Assembly: GCA_003443635.1 (NCBI GenBank) | Contig: CP031964.1 | Coordinates: 900,321 to 964,320, forward strand | Source: Flavobacteriaceae bacterium | Lineage (GTDB): Bacteria > Bacteroidota > Bacteroidia > Flavobacteriales > Flavobacteriaceae | Reading direction: 5' to 3' | Length of the DNA: 64,000 nucleotides | Shown here: piece after piece, positions 37,733-47,099 of the stretch | How the letters are laid out: each line of letters opens with the position of its first letter | How positions within the stretch are numbered: position 1 is the first letter of the stretch | Made by a program: the position numbers and the translations under genes | Notes under the pieces: model-generated | Databases searched by the model: none | Told to the model about the DNA's origin: nothing | Seen by the model: only the letters and a program-made list of their open reading frames with translations

Positions 37733-39178
37733 TTAATTATTTTCAGAATAACCAATGGCATCACCAATAAGTGTTGCGCTAGTACAATCTTTAGTTTTTA
37801 CGTTTACAAAATCACCTATTTTGTAATGTTCTTTGGGGAATACCACAACTGCATTATGCTCGTTTCGTCCAGACCAATGTTTTGAGGATTTTTTAGATTC
37901 TTTTTCTATAAGAACTTCTACAGTTTTATTAACAAATTGTTTAGTTCGGTATAAACTGTGTTTTTGTTGTAAATCTACAATTTCTGCTAACCTGCGTTTT
38001 TTTACCAACAGAGGCACATCATCATCTAATTTACGCTCCGCAAGAGTTCCTGGACGTTCAGAATAAGCATACATATATCCAAACGAATATTTAATGCTGT
38101 TCATTAAACTTAAAGTATCTTGATGATCTTGTTCTGTTTCTGTAGGAAACCCAGTTATCATGTCTTGACTTACTGTGCAGTCTGGTAAAATATCTTTAAT
38201 ATTTTTAATTAACTCAATATATTCCTCACGTGTGTGTTGACGATTCATTTCTTTTAAAATGCGATTACTACCACTTTGTACTGGTAAATGAATGTAGTTA
38301 CAGATATTTTTGTATTTCGACATAGTTTTAATCACATCCAAAGACATGTCTTGAGGATTAGATGTCGAAAAACGAATACGCATTTTAGATTGTGCTTCAG
38401 CACAAAGTTCTAATAATTTAGAGAAATTTATTGCTGTTGCTTTTTGTATCTCTGAAGCATTTGCAAAATCTTTTTTAAGCCCACCTCCATACCATAAGTA
38501 ACTATCTACATTTTGACCTAATAATGTAATCTCTTTAAAGCCCTTATTCCATAAATCGTTTATTTCTTCAATAATACTCTGAGGATCTCGACTACGTTCA
38601 CGACCTCTTGTAAAGGGGACAACACAAAAAGTGCACATATTATCGCAACCTCTTGTAATAGAAACAAGTGCAGTAACCCCATTTGTATTTAAACGTACAG
38701 GAGCAATATCTCCATAAGTTTCTTCTTTAGAAAGAATAACATTTACGGCATTACGACCTTCATCAACTTCTGCAATCAAATTAGGTAAATCTTTATAAGC
38801 ATCAGGTCCAACAACAAGGTCTACTATTTTTTCTTCTTCTAAAAATTGCGTTTTTAGGCGTTCAGCCATACAACCTAAAACACCAACTTTCATTTTAGGG
38901 TTAACTCGTTTTACAGCATTGTATTTCTCTAAGCGCTTTCTAATTGTTTGTTCTGCTTTATCGCGAATAGAACAAGTATTAACTAAAACTAAATCCGCAT
39001 CTTCAAGGTTACTGGTTGTATTAAAACCTTCTTTAGATAATATTGAAGCTACAATTTCACTATCGCTAAAATTCATAGCGCAACCATAGCTTTCTATAAA
39101 AAGCTTTCGTGTATTACTTGTTTTTTGATCTAAAACAAGGTGTTTCCCTTGTTTGCTTTCATCAATAATCTTCTCCAT
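37733..39178 (-). CDS. miaB: tRNA-2-methylthio-N6-dimethylallyladenosine synthase MiaB
   Basis: A methylthiotransferase acting on A37 of tRNA. 481 residues: UPF0004 N-terminal domain with its three cluster cysteines (ESYGCAMNFSDSE, NTCSIRDKA, GVLGCMAERL), radical-SAM core with CDNMCTFC, and a C-terminal TRAM domain (about 405-475). It starts the minus-strand unit miaB / sigma-54 activator / lptE / unknown / secG, with a good TAnnTTTG promoter at 39215. Confidence 0.96.
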   Translation of the reverse strand: MEKIIDESKQGKHLVLDQKTSNTRKLFIESYGCAMNFSDSEIVASILSKEGFNTTSNLEDADLVLVNTCSIRDKAEQTIRKRLEKYNAVKRVNPKMKVGVLGCMAERLKTQFLEEEKIVDLVVGPDAYKDLPNLIAEVDEGRNAVNVILSKEETYGDIAPVRLNTNGVTALVSITRGCDNMCTFCVVPFTRGRERSRDPQSIIEEINDLWNKGFKEITLLGQNVDSYLWYGGGLKKDFANASEIQKATAINFSKLLELCAEAQSKMRIRFSTSNPQDMSLDVIKTMSKYKNICNYIHLPVQSGSNRILKEMNRQHTREEYIELIKNIKDILPDCTVSQDMITGFPTETEQDHQDTLSLMNSIKYSFGYMYAYSERPGTLAERKLDDDVPLLVKKRRLAEIVDLQQKHSLYRTKQFVNKTVEVLIEKESKKSSKHWSGRNEHNAVVVFPKEHYKIGDFVNVKTKDCTSATLIGDAIGYSENN

Positions 39179-39214
39179 AAATATTCTTGAGACTTTTTAA
39201 GGTCAATAAGTATG

Positions 39215-39249
39215 CAAAGATACAATTTATTTATACTTTGTGACAAAGT
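39215..39249 (-). promoter_or_regulatory. Promoter of miaB with an overlapping dyad
   Basis: Minus strand TTTG (39247-39244), 21 bases, then TATCTTTG (39222-39215), a near-ideal Bacteroidota promoter. The -33 element lies inside the dyad ACTTTG-TGA-CAAAGT (39235-39249), a possible repressor site. Confidence 0.65.
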
Positions 39250-39330
39250 GTCATACCTGTATAAATATTTTTTGTGAGATATATTTTATCTCTCTACATT
39301 TGATCGCTATTGTAAACGATTAGCTAAATT

Positions 39331-40110
39331 ATGAATACAATTAATTATTTATTAGATAAAATTAGCAATTCAAAACAGTTAGATTTTGGAACTGTTTTTA
39401 GTAATTCTTTTGAATTGTTTAAAAAAACTTGGATACAAGGATTCTTAATGAAATTGATGACGATATTAATAACGCTTCCATTAATAATAATACTTTACAT
39501 TCCATTAATATTTCTTTTTATAGCTCAGATTAATGAAGGAGATTACGATCCAGAAATATTTTCTGCCTTTTTTGCTGGATTTTCTATTATATATATAATA
39601 TTCATTTTTGTTGGAGTATTTGTTTTAGGAGCAATGTCAATGGCAATTAACGCTGGATTTTATAGAATAATGATGCTTTTAGATAAAAATGAGCAAGTGA
39701 GAATATCTGATTTGTTCTATTTTGTGAAAAGTAAATATTTAGGTAAACTACTTGTCTTATTAATAATTTCAATGATCATATCAGTAATTGCAGCATTATT
39801 ATGTGTACTACCTGTTTTTTATGTAATGGTGCCTATTTCTTTTTTTACTGTAGTTTTTGCATTTAATCCAGATCTAAGCGCAGGAGATATTATAACGATT
39901 AGTTTTAAATTGGGAAATAAAAAATGGCTAATTACATTTGGCTTGCTAATAATATCTTCTATGCTAACAAGTATTGCTGTTACGGTTACTTGTGGATTAG
40001 CAGCATTATTTGTATCTGCGTTTATATATCACCCAACATACTTAGTTTACAAAGAAGTAATAGGCTTTAATGATGAAAGTGATTTAATTAAGATAGATGT
40101 TCAATATTAA
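39331..40110 (+). CDS. Polytopic membrane protein of unknown function
   Basis: 259 residues with about five or six transmembrane helices: two long ones at 40-75 and 95-120, then 140-160, 165-190 and 205-240. The N-terminal 35 residues are cytoplasmic, KQLDFGTVFSNSFELFKKTWIQGF. This resembles the short membrane proteins that are wrongly named beta-carotene monooxygenase in some flavobacterial annotations; I see no basis for that name. It lies between the miaB promoter and the LpxR-like gene, with 25 bases to the latter. Confidence 0.7.
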   Translation: MNTINYLLDKISNSKQLDFGTVFSNSFELFKKTWIQGFLMKLMTILITLPLIIILYIPLIFLFIAQINEGDYDPEIFSAFFAGFSIIYIIFIFVGVFVLGAMSMAINAGFYRIMMLLDKNEQVRISDLFYFVKSKYLGKLLVLLIISMIISVIAALLCVLPVFYVMVPISFFTVVFAFNPDLSAGDIITISFKLGNKKWLITFGLLIISSMLTSIAVTVTCGLAALFVSAFIYHPTYLVYKEVIGFNDESDLIKIDVQY

Positions 40111-40134
40111 ACAATATTAATACTGTTTTTTACT

Positions 40135-41076
40135 TTGAAATTAATATTTACCACAATATTTAAACTCCTTAAACAATTAACTTTATTGTTATTGGTATTA
40201 CATACTTGTATAACATATTCGCAAGACATAAACGAACAAATAGAATTTAAAATAGATAACGATAAATTTTTATTTATAGACAGATATTATACTAGTGGTT
40301 TATTTATAACTTATAAAAAGCAACTAGAAAACGATTTTATATTTGATAATATTGAAGGTAATAAACTTCAATTAAATTTAACATTGGGTAACGAAACATA
40401 TACACCTACAGATTTGAGTTCTTTTGACTCTTCTAGATTTGATAGACCTTTTGCAGGTTGGCTTTATGGAAGTATTGAAATTGTTAAAATAAAAAGTAGG
40501 TCTGCATTATTTTTAGCATTAGAAGGAGGTGTTACTGGAGATGCTTCATTATCTGGAAGCTTGCAGCAAGGATTTCATGATTTGTTTGATTTAGGTAATA
40601 GGCCAACTTGGGCAGAACAAATAGGATTTAAAGTGTTATTTAATTTTAAATTAAAATACATTTATAATTGGCAGCTTAATAAAAATAATACATTTCAAAT
40701 TATAACAAAACCTAGTTTAGGAACAAAAGATATTTTTGTTAATAATGAAGTCAGATATGTTTTTGGAAAATTTAATACATTTAATGAAACTTCTGGAATT
40801 GGAGTTGTTAATAGTTCTTTAAACAATGAGTTTTTTGGCTTTATAGGACTAGGGCATAAATATGTAATACATAACACATTGTTGCAAGGCGGAATTACTA
40901 GAAATGAAACTACATTTACGGCGAGTCCAACAAGAAATGTATATAAATTGGATGTTGGAAGTACACTTAAAATAAAACGAAATACATACAAACTAGTTTA
41001 TAGTTTTAATACTAAAGAAACTAAATTATCTTCCTCTCATGGCTACGGGTCTTTTACATATGCAAGAAGTTTTTAA
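40135..41076 (+). CDS. LpxR-like lipid A 3'-O-deacylase
   Basis: 313 residues. Signal peptide to about SQD31, then a beta-barrel of the LpxR / DUF2219 family. Family marks: IDNDKFLFIDRYYTSG (the conserved Asn42 and Asp43 plus the DRYYTxG strand), FDRPFAGWLYGS, and the GSLQQGFHDLF stretch whose His matches the catalytic histidine. The C terminus ends in Phe, as in outer-membrane barrels. The enzyme would remove an acyl chain from lipid A at the outer surface. The start is TTG at 40135. Confidence 0.85.
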   Translation: MKLIFTTIFKLLKQLTLLLLVLHTCITYSQDINEQIEFKIDNDKFLFIDRYYTSGLFITYKKQLENDFIFDNIEGNKLQLNLTLGNETYTPTDLSSFDSSRFDRPFAGWLYGSIEIVKIKSRSALFLALEGGVTGDASLSGSLQQGFHDLFDLGNRPTWAEQIGFKVLFNFKLKYIYNWQLNKNNTFQIITKPSLGTKDIFVNNEVRYVFGKFNTFNETSGIGVVNSSLNNEFFGFIGLGHKYVIHNTLLQGGITRNETTFTASPTRNVYKLDVGSTLKIKRNTYKLVYSFNTKETKLSSSHGYGSFTYARSF

Positions 41077-41143
41077 AAAAAAGTAATTGTATTAAATAGA
41101 AGCTAAAACAATATAAAATTAGGTTCATATATTTTTTTTCATA

Positions 41144-41151
41144 TACATTTG
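41144..41151 (+). promoter_or_regulatory. -7 promoter element of topA
   Basis: TACATTTG followed by TACC, exact TAnnTTTG, 19 bases before the topA ATG. Confidence 0.55.
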
Positions 41152-41170
41152 TACCTTCAAAAAAATATTT

Positions 41171-43651
41171 ATGGCTAAGAATTTAGTAATTGTTGAGTCA
41201 CCTGCAAAAGCAAAAACTATAGAAAAGTTTTTGGGTAAAGATTTTAAAGTGGAGTCTAGTTTTGGACACATTTCAGATTTACCGTCTAAAGAGTTGGGTG
41301 TAGATGTAGAAGGAGATTTTGATCCAAAATATGAAGTCTCTAAAGATAAAAAAGCAGTAGTAAAAAAGTTAAAAGAGCTGGCTAAGAAAGCTGAAATGGT
41401 TTGGTTAGCTAGTGATGAAGATAGAGAAGGAGAAGCAATTGCTTGGCACTTAGCAGAATCTTTAAAATTAGATAAAGCTAAGACAAAACGTATTGTTTTT
41501 CACGAAATCACAAAAACTGCTATTCAGAAAGCAGTAGAAAATCCAAGAAGTATAGATTATAACTTAGTTGATGCTCAACAAGCACGACGAGTATTAGATC
41601 GTATAGTAGGTTATGAATTATCTCCTGTTTTGTGGCGAAAAGTAAAAGGGGGGCTGTCTGCAGGGCGTGTGCAATCTGTTTCTGTAAGGTTAATTGTAGA
41701 ACGCGAACGCGAAATTCAAAATTTTAAACCACAAGCATCTTATAGAATTGATGCCGAATTTTCTAATACTGCCGGGCAATCATTTAAAGCGAAATTACCT
41801 AAGAATTTTACAACAAAAGAAGAGGCATATCAATTTTTAGAAGCTAATGCAACTGCAAATTTTAGTGTAGCGAGTTTAGAAAAGAAACCTGCCAAAAAAT
41901 CGCCAGCTGCACCATTTACAACATCAACACTACAACAAGAAGCATCACGTAAATTATATTTTTCTGTTAGTAAAACGATGACAATGGCTCAGCGTCTATA
42001 TGAAGCTGGTCTTATTACTTATATGAGAACAGACAGTGTAAATTTATCTGATGATGCAAGACAAGCAGCCGAAATAGAGATAAACCAAGCTTACGGACCT
42101 GAATATAGTAAGTCTAGAAATTATAAAGGAAAGTCTAAAGGAGCGCAAGAAGCTCACGAAGCAATTCGTCCCACAGATTTCTCTAAACATACTGTAGGTA
42201 TCGATAGAGATCAAGCTAGATTGTACGAGCTTATCTGGAAACGTGCTATTGCATCACAAATGAGTGAAGCACAATTAGAACGTACTAATGTTAAGATTTC
42301 TGCATCAACACATAGCGAGCAATTTAGTGCTAATGGAGAAGTAATTAAATTTGATGGATTTTTAAAAGTATATTTAGAAGGTACTGATGATGAGAATGCA
42401 GAACAAGAAGGAATGTTACCTGCATTACAAGAACAAGAAACATTGCTTAATAAATATGTTACAGCAACACAGCGTTATACACGACCTCCATATAGATATA
42501 CAGAAGCTTCATTGGTAAAACAACTTGAAGAATTAGGAATTGGACGACCATCTACATATGCGCCAACCATATCTACAATTCAGAATAGAAATTATGTAGA
42601 AAAAGGAACTATTGAAGGTGAAGAGCGAAAATATACACAGTTAGTACTTAGTGAGGGACAAGTAAAAGACAATCAGCTTTCAGAAAAAGTTGGATCAGAT
42701 AAAGGTAAATTGGTTCCAACAGATATAGGAATGATAGTAACAGATTTTTTAGTCAATCATTTTGAAACCATTTTAGATTATAATTTTACTGCAAAAGTAG
42801 AAGAAAGCTTTGATGATATCGCTGACGGTAAAGAGGATTGGAAAAAAATGATGAAAGATTTTTATATAGATTTCCATCCTAAGGTAGAAGATGTTCAAGA
42901 AAATGCAGAAAGAGAATCTGGAGAGCGTATTCTTGGAGAAGACCCAAAAACAGGAAGACGAGTAAGTGTTCGCTTAGGGAAGTTTGGACCAATGGTACAG
43001 ATAGGAACTGTAGATGATGAAGAAAAGCCAATATTTGCAAGCTTATCTCCAGAACAACAATTAAACACAATTACTTATGAAGAAGCAATGGATTTGTTTC
43101 AACTTCCAAAAAACTTAGGTAATTATAAAGATGAAGAAATAAGTGTTAATAATGGTCGTTTTGGTCCTTATGTAAAATTTGGCAAAAAATTCATTTCATT
43201 GCCAAAAGGAGTAGATCCATTAACAGTAGAGATGGATGATGCGATTGTGCTTATTGAAGAAAAAGAAAAAGCAGATGCTCCTATATATACATATAAGGAG
43301 TTGCCAGTACAAAAAGGAAAAGGGCGTTTTGGACCATTTATTAAATGGAACAATATGTTTATTAATGTCAATAAAAAATACGATTGGGATAATTTATCAG
43401 ATTCAGATATCGTAGAGCTTATTGAAGACAAAATTCAGAAAGAAAAAGATAAGTTAATTCATCATTGGGAAGCAGAAGGAATTAGAGTTGAAAAAGCAAG
43501 ATGGGGACGTCACAATATTATTCAAGGAAAAACTAAAATAGAGCTTGCAAAAACCATAGATGTTTCTAACTTTACACTTGAAGAAGTTCAAGCTCTTATA
43601 GAGAAGAATGCTCCTAAAAAGAAAAAAAGAGCAACTGCAAAAAAGAAATAG
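41171..43651 (+). CDS. topA: DNA topoisomerase I
   Basis: Relaxes negative supercoils. 826 residues: TOPRIM domain (LVIVESPAKAKTIEKFLG, ASDEDREGEAIAWHL), the gate domains with the active-site tyrosine in ITYMRTDSVN, and C-terminal repeats of the GRFGPYVKFG and KGRFGPFIKWN type, then a lysine-rich tail (KKKKRATAKKK). The zinc fingers found in the E. coli enzyme are absent and the protein contains no cysteine at all. The arginase-like gene starts 3 bases later. Confidence 0.97.
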   Translation: MAKNLVIVESPAKAKTIEKFLGKDFKVESSFGHISDLPSKELGVDVEGDFDPKYEVSKDKKAVVKKLKELAKKAEMVWLASDEDREGEAIAWHLAESLKLDKAKTKRIVFHEITKTAIQKAVENPRSIDYNLVDAQQARRVLDRIVGYELSPVLWRKVKGGLSAGRVQSVSVRLIVEREREIQNFKPQASYRIDAEFSNTAGQSFKAKLPKNFTTKEEAYQFLEANATANFSVASLEKKPAKKSPAAPFTTSTLQQEASRKLYFSVSKTMTMAQRLYEAGLITYMRTDSVNLSDDARQAAEIEINQAYGPEYSKSRNYKGKSKGAQEAHEAIRPTDFSKHTVGIDRDQARLYELIWKRAIASQMSEAQLERTNVKISASTHSEQFSANGEVIKFDGFLKVYLEGTDDENAEQEGMLPALQEQETLLNKYVTATQRYTRPPYRYTEASLVKQLEELGIGRPSTYAPTISTIQNRNYVEKGTIEGEERKYTQLVLSEGQVKDNQLSEKVGSDKGKLVPTDIGMIVTDFLVNHFETILDYNFTAKVEESFDDIADGKEDWKKMMKDFYIDFHPKVEDVQENAERESGERILGEDPKTGRRVSVRLGKFGPMVQIGTVDDEEKPIFASLSPEQQLNTITYEEAMDLFQLPKNLGNYKDEEISVNNGRFGPYVKFGKKFISLPKGVDPLTVEMDDAIVLIEEKEKADAPIYTYKELPVQKGKGRFGPFIKWNNMFINVNKKYDWDNLSDSDIVELIEDKIQKEKDKLIHHWEAEGIRVEKARWGRHNIIQGKTKIELAKTIDVSNFTLEEVQALIEKNAPKKKKRATAKKK

Positions 43652-43654
43652 TTA

Positions 43655-44821
43655 ATGAATTTTAATTTTCTCACTCCTATTCAGGATTTGGTATTAGCTC
43701 ATAACGAGCTATTGTCAACTCAAGTTTTGGGCAGAAAATTTAAAATTCATTCTCAACAAAATGGAATTCCAGATTTAGACGATGTAAAAATTGCTATCAT
43801 TGGTGTTTTAGAAAACAGAAATGATGTTAGTTATATAGGAGAAGAATTTCAGTTAAGTGAAATCCGAAAATCATTATATGCTCTGTTCCCAGGTAATTGG
43901 TATTTAAATGTAGCAGATTTAGGAGATATTCAAAAAGGAGAAACCGTCGAAGATACTTACTTTGCACTCCGAACTACAATTACTGTTTTATTAGAGAAAA
44001 ATATTATACCTATTATAATAGGAGGGAGTCAAGATCTAACTTATGCTAATTATAGAGCTTACGATAATGTAGCACCTATGATTAATATTGTTAATGTAGA
44101 TAGTAATTTTGATTTAGGAGATTCATCTCAACCAATAAAAAATGACAGTTTTTTAGGAAAGATAGTTTTAGAAGAACCTTATAATCTATTTAATTATTCG
44201 ACTATAGGATATCAAACTTATTTTAATTCTCAAGAAGAAATTGATTTAATGGATAAACTTTATTTTGAAGCATATCGTTTAGGTGAAATTTCTAATGCAA
44301 TAGAAAGCGTCGAGCCATTAATGAGAGATGCGAACATTGTAAGCTTAGATCTAAGGAGCATTCGTTCTGCAGAAGTTAGTACAAAACAAAAGTTCTCTCC
44401 TAATGGATTTGACGGTAAAGAGATTTGTGCTATATCCAGATATGCAGGTATAAGTAATAAAGTATCTTCTTTTGGAATATATGAGTATAAAACCTCAAAA
44501 GATGACGATGCAACATCAATGTTAATTGCGCAGATAATATGGTATTTTATCGAAGGTGTTAATTGCAGAATTAAAGATGACGATTTTAAAGACGAATCTA
44601 GCTATCAAAAGTTTACTGTTTTAATAGAGAACGAAGAACTTATTTTTTATAAAAGCGTTAAAACTGGACGTTGGTGGATAGAGATACCTTTTTTGCCAGA
44701 TGTTAATAATAAATTAAAAAGGCATACGTTATTATCTTGCATGCATGAGGATTATATTAATGCAACCAAAGGAAAAATACCTGAAAGATGGTATAAAGCA
44801 TATAAGAAAAACAACGTTTAA
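43655..44821 (+). CDS. Arginase/formiminoglutamase-fold protein with lost metal ligands
   Basis: 388 residues with the ureohydrolase fold. In active enzymes three motifs bind two manganese ions: GG(D/S)H, DAHxD and SxDxD. Here they read GGSQD (123-127, His to Gln), DSNFD (149-153, His to Asn) and SLDLR (230-234, second Asp to Arg). So at least three of the six ligands are gone and catalysis is unlikely. It lies between topA and gldK, an order seen in Flavobacteriia, and ends 153 bases before gldK. A structural or regulatory role linked to gliding or secretion is possible but unproven. Confidence 0.85.
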   Translation: MNFNFLTPIQDLVLAHNELLSTQVLGRKFKIHSQQNGIPDLDDVKIAIIGVLENRNDVSYIGEEFQLSEIRKSLYALFPGNWYLNVADLGDIQKGETVEDTYFALRTTITVLLEKNIIPIIIGGSQDLTYANYRAYDNVAPMINIVNVDSNFDLGDSSQPIKNDSFLGKIVLEEPYNLFNYSTIGYQTYFNSQEEIDLMDKLYFEAYRLGEISNAIESVEPLMRDANIVSLDLRSIRSAEVSTKQKFSPNGFDGKEICAISRYAGISNKVSSFGIYEYKTSKDDDATSMLIAQIIWYFIEGVNCRIKDDDFKDESSYQKFTVLIENEELIFYKSVKTGRWWIEIPFLPDVNNKLKRHTLLSCMHEDYINATKGKIPERWYKAYKKNNV

Positions 44822-44848
44822 ATAAAGCCATAGAACCTTGTTTTTACC

Positions 44849-44928
44849 GACGAAATGCATTTTTTTAAGACAAAATGCATTTTTTTTGCTTAAAAAGTTG
44901 TTTTTTCGAAAATATATAAATATGTTTA
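44849..44928 (+). promoter_or_regulatory. Upstream direct repeat and promoter of gldKLMN
   Basis: GACGAAATGCATTTTTTT (44849) and GACAAAATGCATTTTTTT (44869) differ in one base of 18 and start 20 bases apart, two helical turns. A GTTG at 44897 and TATGTTTA at 44921 (one base off TAnnTTTG) make a likely promoter just downstream. The repeat is placed as an activator site would be. Confidence 0.55.
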
Positions 44929-44974
44929 CAACCTCAAAAAACAAGATAGATAATTAACCTATTATTATATGTAT

Positions 44975-46330
44975 ATGAATAAGTTTATATTATTAATAGC
45001 GATTTTAGCGATGTTAACTAGTTGCGGCTCCGGAGATAAGGGTGAACTAGTGGGCGTTAAAGGAAGGAAATGGAACCCAGAGAAACCTTATGGGATGGAA
45101 TTGATTCCTGGAGGAGCTTTTATTATGGGTAAATCTGATGATGATTTAGCTGGTGTAAATGATGCCCCAACTAAAACAGTTACAGTAAGAGCTTTTTATA
45201 TGGATGCTACCGAAATTACTAATAGCGAGTATCGTCAGTTCGTAGAATGGGTAAGAGATTCTGTAATTAGATCTGAATTAGCAGACTTAGCAGACTTAGA
45301 AGGGAAAACCCCTGGTAATGACGATATAGGAGATTTTGCATATTTAGGTGCTGGAGATGATCAAGATGAGTTAACACCATATGAGCAATATATGATTGAT
45401 ACTTATGGGGAAAATGAAAAAAAATTGAATTACGATATTGATTTAATTTTTGATAAAGATGATTATCCAGATGTTTTATATGCCGAAGTAATGGACGGAA
45501 TGCGTATCCCATTAGAAGAATCATATAATGGTCAACGTAGTTGGGATGTTAAAAAATTTAAATTTCAATACACAACTATAGATATTGAATCTGCAGCAAA
45601 ATATAAAGAGCTAAGTAGAAGTGATGTTATTTTAACCGAAGCTGTTGAAATATATCCAGATACAACTACTTGGATCAGAGATTTCTCTTATTCTTATAAT
45701 GAACCAATGCATAACGATTATTTCTGGCATGCAGCTTATGATGATTATCCAGTTGTAGGCGTAAGTTGGGAACAAGCTAAAGCATTTTGCCAATGGCGTA
45801 CGATCTATAAAAACTTAGATCAAAAAGAAAGAAAAAAACAAGCAGTGAGCAGATTTAGATTGCCATCTGAAGCAGAGTGGGAATATGCTGCACGAGGAGG
45901 TTTGCAAGGAGCTACATTCCCATGGGGTGGACCTTATACTAAAAACGATAGAAGTTGTTTTTATGCAAACTTTAAACCAGTAAGAGGTGATTATGCAGCA
46001 GATCAAGCGTTATATACTGTTGAAGCAGATGCATTTGAACCAAATGATTATAATCTTTATAATATGGCAGGTAATGTATCAGAGTGGGTGAACTCATCAT
46101 ATGATCCAGCGTCTTACGAATATAGCTCAACAATAAACCCTAATGTAAATGATGAAGAGAATGAGCGTAAGGTTGTTCGAGGTGGATCTTGGAAAGATGT
46201 TGCATACTACTTACAAGTAAGTTCAAGAGATTATGAGTATGCAGATTCTGCAAGAAGTTATATAGGTTTCCGAACAGTACAAGATTACAAAGGAACAGAA
46301 GTAACTAAAAATGGGCGTTATCAAAATTAG
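44975..46330 (+). CDS. gldK: Gliding motility / type IX secretion lipoprotein GldK
   Basis: Forms, with GldN, the periplasmic ring under the outer membrane. 451 residues from the ATG at 44975; an ATG two codons earlier (44969) is also possible. Lipobox MLTSC (Cys17), then the FGE-sulfatase-like fold with ELIPGGAFIMGKSDDD, RLPSEAEWEYAARGG and NMAGNVSEWV, typical of GldK/GldJ. Position in front of gldL, gldM and gldN makes it GldK rather than GldJ. Confidence 0.94.
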   Translation: MNKFILLIAILAMLTSCGSGDKGELVGVKGRKWNPEKPYGMELIPGGAFIMGKSDDDLAGVNDAPTKTVTVRAFYMDATEITNSEYRQFVEWVRDSVIRSELADLADLEGKTPGNDDIGDFAYLGAGDDQDELTPYEQYMIDTYGENEKKLNYDIDLIFDKDDYPDVLYAEVMDGMRIPLEESYNGQRSWDVKKFKFQYTTIDIESAAKYKELSRSDVILTEAVEIYPDTTTWIRDFSYSYNEPMHNDYFWHAAYDDYPVVGVSWEQAKAFCQWRTIYKNLDQKERKKQAVSRFRLPSEAEWEYAARGGLQGATFPWGGPYTKNDRSCFYANFKPVRGDYAADQALYTVEADAFEPNDYNLYNMAGNVSEWVNSSYDPASYEYSSTINPNVNDEENERKVVRGGSWKDVAYYLQVSSRDYEYADSARSYIGFRTVQDYKGTEVTKNGRYQN

Positions 46331-46416
46331 AACACAAATAATATTTTAAATTAACCAAATAAATTAACTATTAACCTACTTAAGTAATAACTACTTAAAC
46401 TTAAAAATTGAAAATT

Positions 46417-47058
46417 ATGGCACAGTCAAAAGCAAGTAAAAAATTAATGAATATGGCATACGGTTTTGGAGCCTCAATCGTAATCGTTGGTGCATTATTC
46501 AAAATTATCCATTTCGAAATTGGACCATTAACAGGTAATGTAATGTTAACCATAGGTTTAGTAACTGAAGCAGTAATCTTTGCAATTTCTGCATTCGAAC
46601 CTGTAGACGATGAATTCGATTGGTCTTTAGTATATCCAGAATTATCTGGAGGAAAAGCTAAAGAACAAAACCAGAAAAATGAAGATGCAGGGGGATTATT
46701 GTCTAAAAAGTTAGACGATTTATTAAAAGATGCTAAAATAGATGGAGAATTAATGGCAAGTTTAGGAGATAGCATTAAGAATTTTGAAGGTGCTGCAAAA
46801 AGTATTTCACCAACTGTAGATTCTATATCTGCAACTAAAAAATACGGAGAAGAAATGTCTTTAGCTGCTGCTCAAATGGAGTCATTAAATAGCTTATATA
46901 AAGTACAGTTAGATAATGTTAACCGTCAGGCATCAATTAATGAAGAGTCTATCGAAAACGCTGCTAAGCTTAAAGAGCAAATGCAATCATTGGCTTCGAA
47001 CTTATCATCATTAAATGGTGTATACGGTGGAATGTTAACTGCAATGAACAAAAACTAA
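46417..47058 (+). CDS. gldL: Type IX secretion motor subunit GldL
   Basis: 213 residues. Two transmembrane helices (about 16-33 and 39-60) form, with GldM, the proton-driven motor of the T9SS. The conserved membrane glutamate is Glu51 in GLVTEAVIFAI; His32 and Glu34 lie at the end of the first helix. The C-terminal half is a coiled coil (ESLNSLYKVQLDNVNRQ and so on). A TTG at 46408 would add MKI but the ATG at 46417 gives the standard MAQSKASKKLMN start. Confidence 0.95.
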   Translation: MAQSKASKKLMNMAYGFGASIVIVGALFKIIHFEIGPLTGNVMLTIGLVTEAVIFAISAFEPVDDEFDWSLVYPELSGGKAKEQNQKNEDAGGLLSKKLDDLLKDAKIDGELMASLGDSIKNFEGAAKSISPTVDSISATKKYGEEMSLAAAQMESLNSLYKVQLDNVNRQASINEESIENAAKLKEQMQSLASNLSSLNGVYGGMLTAMNKN

Positions 47059-47099
47059 TTAGGATTTAATCCATTAAATAACCCAAAAACTAATTAGTT

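Noticed and set aside
39331-40110. Name beta-carotene monooxygenase for the membrane protein
   Set aside because: No carotenoid-oxygenase histidines or propeller; it is a plain helical membrane protein.
43655-44821. Annotating this gene as an active formimidoylglutamase or arginase
   Set aside because: Three of the six metal ligands are replaced, so the catalytic name is not supported.
44732-44944. Minus-strand frame across the gldK upstream region
   Set aside because: Its repeated Lys/Cys/Phe content comes from translating the direct repeat and T runs. The region is better explained as promoter and repeat.
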